Source: Onchocerca volvulus (Eukaryota; Nematoda; Chromadorea; Rhabditida; Onchocercidae). Taken from it: 24,375 nt of DNA. Numbering within the stretch: position 1 is the stretch's first letter; every line of letters begins with the position of its first letter. The stretch spans positions 43,600 to 67,974 of the forward strand of contig HG738152.1 in the NCBI GenBank assembly GCA_000499405.2, written 5' to 3'. The position numbers and the translations under genes are program-made. Below the pieces are notes generated by a model. It worked only from the letters and a program-made list of their open reading frames with translations. It was not told the origin of the DNA and did not search any database. This document shows, piece after piece, positions 18,863 to 24,375 of this stretch.

Positions 18863-20259
18863 GACCACTAAAGGATGTCGTTTTTTAAAAAAGAGATGAG
18901 TATAGTAGTGGTTTAGTGAATTATACTTTATCTAATTAATATAATTTCATCAACAGTCCACAGATTTAATTTATGAATAGCTTTCATTTAGATTTTCGGC
19001 TTTGTTTTCTATTGCTTAATATTATCTCTAGGGTTTTAAATTTTTTTTGTTTGATAAAGATTAGTGGTGCAACTTAATAATAATGATGATAGTGATAGAT
19101 AAGCTAACCTTTAAATCGAATTTTTAATAATGAGAACTGGTATAAAATGACAATAATAAATGATGATGGTCATTCTGATTGATAATGATGATGATGTTAT
19201 ATAATTACAACAAAAAAATTTTGGGACATGTGAAATGACAATGACAACGGCAGGATGGATAACTGAGTTTTCTTTTTGCCTTCGAATCACACACACATAC
19301 ACAAACACAGAGTTCATAGTGATAATATAGACATCTATGTATTAGATTTCGTTTTTGTTGATTATTTAAGGGCTTTGCTAAAATTCTTCAGATTTAGTCT
19401 AATGAACAAGAAGAGAGCGAAAAATAAGCTTTAAAGCTTGTCAACAAATCAGAAAGGTTGATCGACTAAGAATGGGATAAAAGAATGAAGAAATACCATT
19501 AAAGGAATGGAAGGAAGGGCATAGAAAAAAAAAAATTTGCTTTTATAAAGTGTTTGCAACTCTTTCTTATTATTTACTTTTTCCTCTTTCTTTCTTTTCA
19601 TCCTTTTTTCCTTTCTCTTTTTCATTTCTCTTCGAGAAATTACAAGATGACAACGAAAGGAGGACTTTGGCAAAACTATACATCTCAGCTAGCATGAATA
19701 ACAGAGCTTTATTGGATTTACTTCCTCTGCCTATTTTCCTACCATGGTATTACGGTAGCACTCGTCTTCGGCTTTTCTCTATTTTTTATCATTTCATTTT
19801 CCCTCTGACAATCTATGCATTAAAGTTTGACAATCTTTTTCGAAGACTCTTTAGCTAACTAGTCAACATTCATCGTTCATTGCCAAGTTTCTTAGTTATC
19901 GAGTCTGAGCCAGCAGTTTGGACTGATTCTTTTGGCGTTTCTTGGTCTTCTCTTGACTTGTTTCGACGAAATGATTTGATTATAGACTTGATGAATTGAT
20001 AAAATATATATGAGAGAGTAAAATTATATCCCTTCATGCATACAGAAAATGGCACTTCCTCTCAATATTGATCTCCGATACAATTTTCCAATCAATGAAC
20101 TCAAGATCGAAAATTAGTCTAATTATTGGCTAAAAAAAAAAAAAGAAAAAAAATACGAAAAATTTTAAATGAATTGAGTTATTACGCATGTACGAGAAAG
20201 CAACGAAGCATTTGTTCATAACTATTATTTTTGTCGCTTTTTCCTTCTGATCGTGATAA
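18863..20259. other. Upstream flank of the homeobox gene
   Basis: This should include the promoter; no TATA box or known site can be claimed. It holds GAT-rich (19079-19192) and CA-rich (19287-19310) simple repeats and a CT-rich tract at 19555-19630. Two small frames look somewhat protein-like: + strand 19640-19858 (E-K-L-Q-D-D-N-E-R-R-T-L-A-K…) and minus strand 20055-19870 (R-N-K-S-R-E-D-Q-E-T-P-K-E-S-V-Q…). Neither has a motif or clear splice context. Confidence 0.4.
19287..19310. repeat. CA-rich microsatellite
   Basis: An interrupted run, CACACACACATACACAAACA, 425 bases upstream of the candidate start codon at 18862. Confidence 0.8.
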
Positions 20260-20664
20260 AACAATATACAATTTCGATAATATCATGAAGAGATTGTAAT
20301 GCAAAAATAGGGAGGGATAGGTTATGAAAAGAAGAATTAGTATACCACAAACCGGTCCACCCGACCGAGCTGATGATAGCTTGTTCGTTGAAATGATTTT
20401 TGTACTCAGTACCCTCATCTTCTTTGTGGATGGAGGATCCTGGTATCATTTTGTAGAGACTAGAAAGATCTTTTGTTGTCTCGGGATCATGCGCCATTGG
20501 TAGGCATGAGATTGTGCCTGTGGTTAGCTGATGATGAAAGAGAGCTTTTTTAAAGATTATTAACTTGATAGACAAAAAATGATTTCACAGTCAACTACAT
20601 CAAATATATTATATAAAATTTAAAACAAAGATCGCTGATTTTCTTCTTTTAGCCTCGCAATTTC
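20260..20664. repeat. Dispersed ~400-bp repeat, copy B
   Basis: Same sequence and orientation as 5980-6378. Compared with copy A it has AGTACCCTC in place of AGGATCCTC, so the small inverted repeat is lost, and a few bases more around 20500. The minus strand has a 116-codon open frame (20575-20225), but the one-base insertion relative to copy A shifts the frame after I-I-S-S-V-G, so the two copies do not encode the same end. It begins at AACAATATA and ends at CCTCGCAATTTC. What follows (from 20665) is unrelated to the BEL/Pao piece that follows copy A. Confidence 0.85.
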
Positions 20665-21700
20665 GCAACAATAATCAATTTAATCAACTGAAACACTACA
20701 TTTCTGATTAATGTAATGTATTTAATTAACTGAATCACCTCATTGTGGTTTAAATACTTAATACTGAAAGTTTTAGCTATTATATAATTTGAAAATAAAG
20801 ACGCGTGTTTAACAAATATCTAAAAATGAAAAAAGTAAATCTAAAAGAGACAGATAAATTTATAATTACTGCCGCCAATATTCATTAAATAACCTAAAAA
20901 AAAATATTTTACTTAATAAATATTAAGAATCCTAAGGAATCTGCAATGAAGTTCAGATAAATCGTTTAATCGATATTGTTAGATCAATAAGGAGTGTCTG
21001 ACAACTTAATTCGAATGATACACTTTTAGCATTAATTTACACATTTAATTAATTGAAATGCTACACTTTAACTATGATTTAATTTTTACAAAACGGTAAT
21101 GCTCATGTGTTGGACATGGTACTGAGCTTAGGTTTTATTTAAAATGACTTAAATCAATATCTAATTAAAACTATTTAACTAATGTCTTGATTTGAAAATC
21201 AATAAATAACTATAACTGTATTGTTAGAATTGATGGAGTAATCTTTTCAATAAGAACGTAAGTGCTCCATGTGGCTCTTTATAAATGTCACAAGCTTTAA
21301 AATCTTGAGAAAAACATTATATAAACATACTTACTTTTTTCACGTATCATATCAATGACAACTGAAAAAAAAATGAGGAACTGAATTTTTAGTTCCGCCC
21401 TGCATCATGCTCTCATTAACTCAATTGGGGTTCAATTTCTTGACTCTGCCCCGCACCATGCCTTTCGGTACAAAATTTACTTGGCTCCATTTTCTGCATT
21501 AACTGACCTACTTCCTGCAATGTTAAAAAGTTCTTCATCGATTAATTTGAAATTTTCATAGCATGATGCATTCAAAAATGTGCAGATTTTTAAATAAATA
21601 AGACCAGCAGTTCAAGCTTTTCGCTCATTTATTTCTTTTGTGAGGGTGTATTAACTGTTGAGAATCCTTGTAATTGACAAAGATCAGTCAATTTGAATTG
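20665..21700. other. AT-rich stretch with weak degenerate repeats
   Basis: The phrase TTTAAT-C/T-AA-C/T-TGAA-A/T-C-A/N followed by CTACA or similar recurs at about 20688, 20720 and 21045, hinting at an old ~38-bp repeat. Near 21390-21465 CCGCCCTGCATCATGC and CTGCCCCGCACCATGC form an imperfect direct pair. No gene recognised. Confidence 0.35.
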
Positions 21701-21718
21701 TGACAGTTAATTACTTAC

Positions 21719-21859
21719 TTTTATGGTCGGTATTAATCGTACTGCTTGACCAGTCGGGTTTACTTGAGCTTCTATTCTTGATCTATAAGTATAGTTGCCG
21801 AATCGACAATCTATTTGAATTATATTCATTCTCAATCTTAAACTTGGGTAATTAAACCT
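21719..21859 (-). other. Open 47-codon segment ending at a consensus splice donor
   Basis: On the minus strand the frame begins just after a TAA with R-F-N-Y-P-S-L-R-L-R-M-N, continues D-C-R-F-G-N-Y-T-Y-R-S-R-I-E-A, and ends R-L-I-P-T-I-K at AAA|GTAAGT (21719), a perfect donor. It could be an exon, a piece of retroelement coding, or LTR sequence. Its start is shared with 5885-5929. No family recognised. Confidence 0.3.
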
Positions 21860-22090
21860 TTATTTATAAAAGTTGTACAGGCGAAACGTACATTATAACT
21901 CGATCATAACAACATAACGAGAAAAAAACGACAAGAAAACGGGGGAGAAAAAATTTAAGGAAATTATAGAAATTAATTTGAAAAATTATAACCCGCCACT
22001 CAAAATGTTGGAACAGTACTAACAATAATTATAAACAGTTATGGATTACATAAATAATAGATCATTATGAAACACAACAGTTTTGTCCCA
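21860..22090 (-). mobile_element. Possible LTR of the right-hand BEL/Pao element
   Basis: On the minus strand, past the end of the integrase remnant, sequence beginning TGTTCCAACATTTTGAGTGG (22013-21994) leads through a pyrimidine-rich part to AATAAAGG (21864-21857), as expected of an LTR with a polyadenylation signal. I cannot see the partner LTR, as the other end is outside the window, so the limits are guesses. Confidence 0.3.
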
Positions 22091-22121
22091 TTAGGACTAA
22101 GAAGTTGTTAACAAAATTATA

Positions 22122-23044
22122 TCAAGAAGGTACGATAGGAAGGAGATTATGGAATGAACTCAAATTTAGCAATAAAAATTTACAAATGATGAAAAAAATA
22201 GAAATTGAAATCAGAGTTCCCTCAGAATTTCTGACATTCCCGCGACCAAGAAATGATTTCATGAGAAAAAAGAGTTTCCTGCCTACTGCTCTTTCTAGGA
22301 TTTGTTTGGTAAGTCCGATCATTCGTTCATATACACCTCCAGCCATGGTGCTTATTATATTTCTCCATGCAATACCCTTTGCGGCTAGGAAATTAGCGTT
22401 TTCTTCCTTAAGCACTTTAAATACTAATTGGAGTTGGCCTGCATTATCGCTCAGGACTAAATTTGGATATCCGCGACGAGAGACAAATCTTCTCAAGACA
22501 TGCAAAAGCTTTCGGCAGTTAAATTCTCAACTACTTCTAGATATACGGCCCTTGTGATGAAACATATAAAAAGAGCTATCCATCTCTTTACCATCCCACT
22601 ATCAGATTTGATTGAAAGCGGACCCATGTATTCTAAACCAGTCTTTTCAAAAGTTCTTGATTGCTTCACTCGTGTTTCAGGAAGGTTTGGCATTTCAGGT
22701 AGTTTGAATGGTTTAGCTCTCCAGCGCTTACAACCCATACATGATGATATAACACGTTTGATTGCGGATCGTCCTTTAGGAATCCAAAACATGCATCTTA
22801 CTTCACACAAGGTATGAATTATTCTCGCGTGTTATAACTCTTCATGTTGCTGTTTGATGAGAAGCTCAGTAATGGTGTTATGATTTAGCAAATAGATAGG
22901 ATATTTGCATTCATTACATAATTCCGAATTATCTAGACGACCTTTTGATCTCCATATTTTGTTAGTTTCATCTTGATATAAGTTCCATGTATTTATTTGC
23001 TCTTCAGTTATTTCGGTTGATTGCGCTTGTCGGATCAATACCAT
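22122..23044 (-). pseudogene. BEL/Pao integrase, C-terminally truncated
   Basis: Reads R-Q-A-Q-S-T-E, then [10 protein letters not shown], then the zinc block Q-H-E-E-L (TAA 22834-22832) H-A-R-I-I-H-T-L and S-C-M-G-C-K-R-W. The catalytic core has G-L-E-Y-M-G-P-L, where family members have Asp in place of this Glu, then F-I-T-R-A-V-Y-L-E-V-V. After a frameshift near 22505 come R-R-F-V-S-R-R-G-Y-P-N-L-V-L-S-D-N-A-G-Q (second Asp) and G-G-V-Y-E-R-M-I-G-L (Glu). The rest (after R-A-V-G-R-K-L) is lost in unrelated sequence. Bases between the second Asp and Glu also look shortened. Not functional. Confidence 0.85.
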
Positions 23045-23506
23045 TCTTCTATCTCATAGTCATCCTTGGTCATTTGATTTCCTCTGGTGGATAAGTGGAT
23101 AACAATAGTAACCACAGCAGTTCCTTTTTATTAGTTAATTTGATAAATCGAAGAGTCCATACTGTTGTTCTCAATAATCTTTTATACTTACTAAAACGGT
23201 GTGCCGTAATGAATTGAATTGTTGTCCCTTCAAACTTTTGGTTGATTTTCGTAAGTTTTGTAACAATTGCTTCTTCAAGTTCTTCATTGTCATTGTAATT
23301 AAAATTACATTGTGGCCAATCCGTCCTTTCCTTTTCCAACCATTGAGGTCCCTTCCACCACAACTTGTAATTTCGAAGCTTTTTGGGTGATAGGCCTTTC
23401 GTAGCTATGTCTACTGGATTTTGCTCACGTGGGATATAGCGAAAAACGAACTTTGCCTTTAGAATTTCTTCAACCCGATTTCGGACAAATCGTGGTAGCA
23501 ATTTTG

Positions 23507-23827
23507 TCGAATTCTTAATCCAATAGAGCGCACATTTGGAATCTGACCATAGAGTTACTTGGCTTTCGTCCATTTCTAAATGTTTTATCACAAACTGGGC
23601 AGCTCTTACTCCAAACAATATGGATAATAATTCTAATCAAGGTACTGATAGGCTCTTAATTGGAGCGATCCGGGACTTCGCGTAAATGAGAAATGAATTT
23701 GGATTTTTGTTCTTTGAAAATCTGACCATAGAGTTACATGGCTTTCGTCCATTTCTAACTGTTTTATCACAAACTGAGCAGCTCTTACTGTAATCATGTG
23801 TGCGCTTTATTTGGATTAAGAATTCAA
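23507..23827. repeat. ~28-bp inverted repeat inside the right element
   Basis: 23507-23534 and 23799-23827 are reverse complements apart from about two mismatches and one indel (TGTGCGCT…TTGGATTAAGAATTC). The first is the proper coding copy (C-A-L-Y-W-I-K-N). Together with the 71-bp direct repeat it shows that an adjoining piece was copied and partly flipped. Confidence 0.8.
23540..23789. repeat. 71-bp near-perfect direct repeat inside the right element
   Basis: Copies 23540-23610 and 23719-23789 differ at only three of 71 positions, as counted by eye. The first lies in the proper RNase H frame (L-E-M-D-E-S-Q-V-T-L-W-S-D); the second is out of frame, inserted between the Y-V-L-E-F and I-Y-A-K-S-R blocks. 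Confidence 0.9.
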
Positions 23828-24173
23828 GTACGTAGACAGCTGCTGCATAGGCAACATTTGAAGCATCTGTAAACACATGAATTTCGGTTTGTGGTGAAGA
23901 TGTTATCGCCACTCTTGGTAAATCTAATACATGTGTTAGCCAATCTTCAATGAGTGAGTTCCAATGTTGTTCTTCTACTTCGTTCAAAACTTTATCCCAT
24001 GTTTTGTTTTCTTTCCAGAGATGTTGAATAAATATTTTGAATTGTATCATTGAAGGAACCAAAAAACCTAATGGATCATACTGTGAAGCAAAGAATTGCA
24101 GAATTGTTCTTTTTGTTAATTTGCTTCCGATCCATGGTCTTGATGTTATGCGAATGACATCTCTATTATGAAT

Positions 24174-24375
24174 CAATTTAAGACCGAGAAATTCCTCTTT
24201 ATTAGTTTTGCTTTGGTCACAGATGGTATCCTCTTATTGAATTCTTCATTGTTAGAAAGAAATTCTCTAATATTCATAGAGGCTTCTTTAAAAATACTTT
24301 TCATTTCCTGATATTTATGGAAAGCTTCATCTATACTTTCTGCTGATATTGTAACATTGTCAACATATAAATTTT
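24174..24375 (-). pseudogene. BEL/Pao RT active-site block
   Basis: The frame from the right edge reads N-L-Y-V-D-N-V-T-I-S-A-E-S, with the Y-V-D-N catalytic box, then M-N-I-R-E-F-L-S-N-N, the usual M-N-L-R-E-F that follows in this family. A one-base shift near 24225 moves the frame to E-E-F-L-G-L-K, which continues into the connection. Confidence 0.8.

Larger units (their letters stand above)
23070..24224 (-). pseudogene. BEL/Pao connection, RNase H and spacer
   Basis: Reads [25 protein letters not shown], then [16 protein letters not shown] (RNase H start), [16 protein letters not shown], one TGA (23639-23637), then G-V-R-A-A-Q-F-V, L-W-S-D-S-K-C-A-L-Y-W-I-K-N, N-R-V-E-E-I and Y-I-P-R-E-Q-N-P-V-D-I-A-T-K-G-L. 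The spacer follows with W-K-G-P-Q-W-L and R-F-S-K-Y-K-R-L-L-R-T-T-V-W-T-L. About 23690-23830 is a misplaced copy of the L-W-S-D-S region in other frames, so the RNase H fold is interrupted. Confidence 0.85.
22122..24375 (-). mobile_element. Broken BEL/Pao LTR retrotransposon, pol region
   Basis: On the minus strand the order is RT active-site block (from the right edge), connection, RNase H, spacer, integrase. It is better preserved than the left copy, with long frames of 182, 179, 127 and 105 codons, yet it carries a frameshift near 24225, TGA at 23639-23637 in a context that is otherwise continuous (S-V-P-*-L-E-L-L), frame breaks near 23060, TAA at 22834-22832 and a frameshift near 22505. 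It also has an internal duplication with inversion (23507-23827). The integrase end is lost after about 22250. It runs off the right edge, so gag and protease are not visible. Confidence 0.9.

Noticed and set aside
21390..21470. tRNA-like B box (GGGGTTCAATTTC)
   Set aside because: No matching A box, acceptor stem or anticodon arm could be folded around it.
22105..22557. + strand 150-codon open frame
   Set aside because: Opposite-strand shadow of the integrase; no motif of its own.
22500..22817. + strand 105-codon open frame
   Set aside because: It is the mirror of the integrase core on the minus strand, which has the real motifs.

Overview
The window is AT-rich eukaryotic DNA, most likely from a nematode and possibly a filarial or other spirurid worm. 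The evidence is an intron-split homeobox gene that I recognise as the nematode unc-42 (PROP1-like) gene, splice acceptors of the worm type (TTTCAG, TTTAG), and remains of BEL/Pao retrotransposons with nematode-like sequence. The species assignment is inference. I saw no rRNA, tRNA, CRISPR array or bacterial-type operon.

Layout. Positions 1-2075 (+ strand) hold a decayed BEL/Pao pol: reverse transcriptase remnant, RNase H and integrase. Positions 2076-3480 are AT-rich with nothing firm. Positions 3484-3767 (+) hold a separate BEL/Pao protease fragment. From 3770 to 5880 I see no gene. Positions 5885-6606 hold a short motif shared with the right side, copy A of a ~400 bp repeat, and directly after it a third BEL/Pao fragment (the linker between RNase H and integrase). 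Positions 6965-7950 hold a possible Helitron-like end, a GT microsatellite and two short tandem repeats. From 8000 to 10560 I see no gene.

Positions 10569-18862 (minus strand) carry the one gene that looks intact: a paired-like, Q50 homeodomain transcription factor. By following reading frames and splice sites I get seven exons whose phases all agree, coding for about 260 residues: 18862-18779, 16109-16013, 15633-15537, 15199-15058, 11697-11525, 10865-10767 and 10659-10569. The homeodomain is split between codons 46 and 47 by a 3.36 kb intron. There may be a 28-nt microexon (15860-15833) and a second N-terminus (ATG at 16154 behind a TTTTGCAG acceptor).

Positions 18863-20259 are the gene's upstream flank. 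Positions 20260-20664 hold copy B of the ~400 bp repeat, in the same orientation as copy A, so the two copies bracket the whole homeobox gene. Positions 20665-21700 are AT-rich with weak repeats. Positions 21719-22090 hold an open segment and LTR-like sequence on the minus strand. Positions 22122-24375 (minus) hold a second, better preserved but still broken BEL/Pao pol, with stops, frameshifts and an internal duplication-inversion. The two outer pol remnants point towards each other with the homeobox gene between them. The picture is one conserved neuronal regulator sitting in a landscape of dead retroelements.
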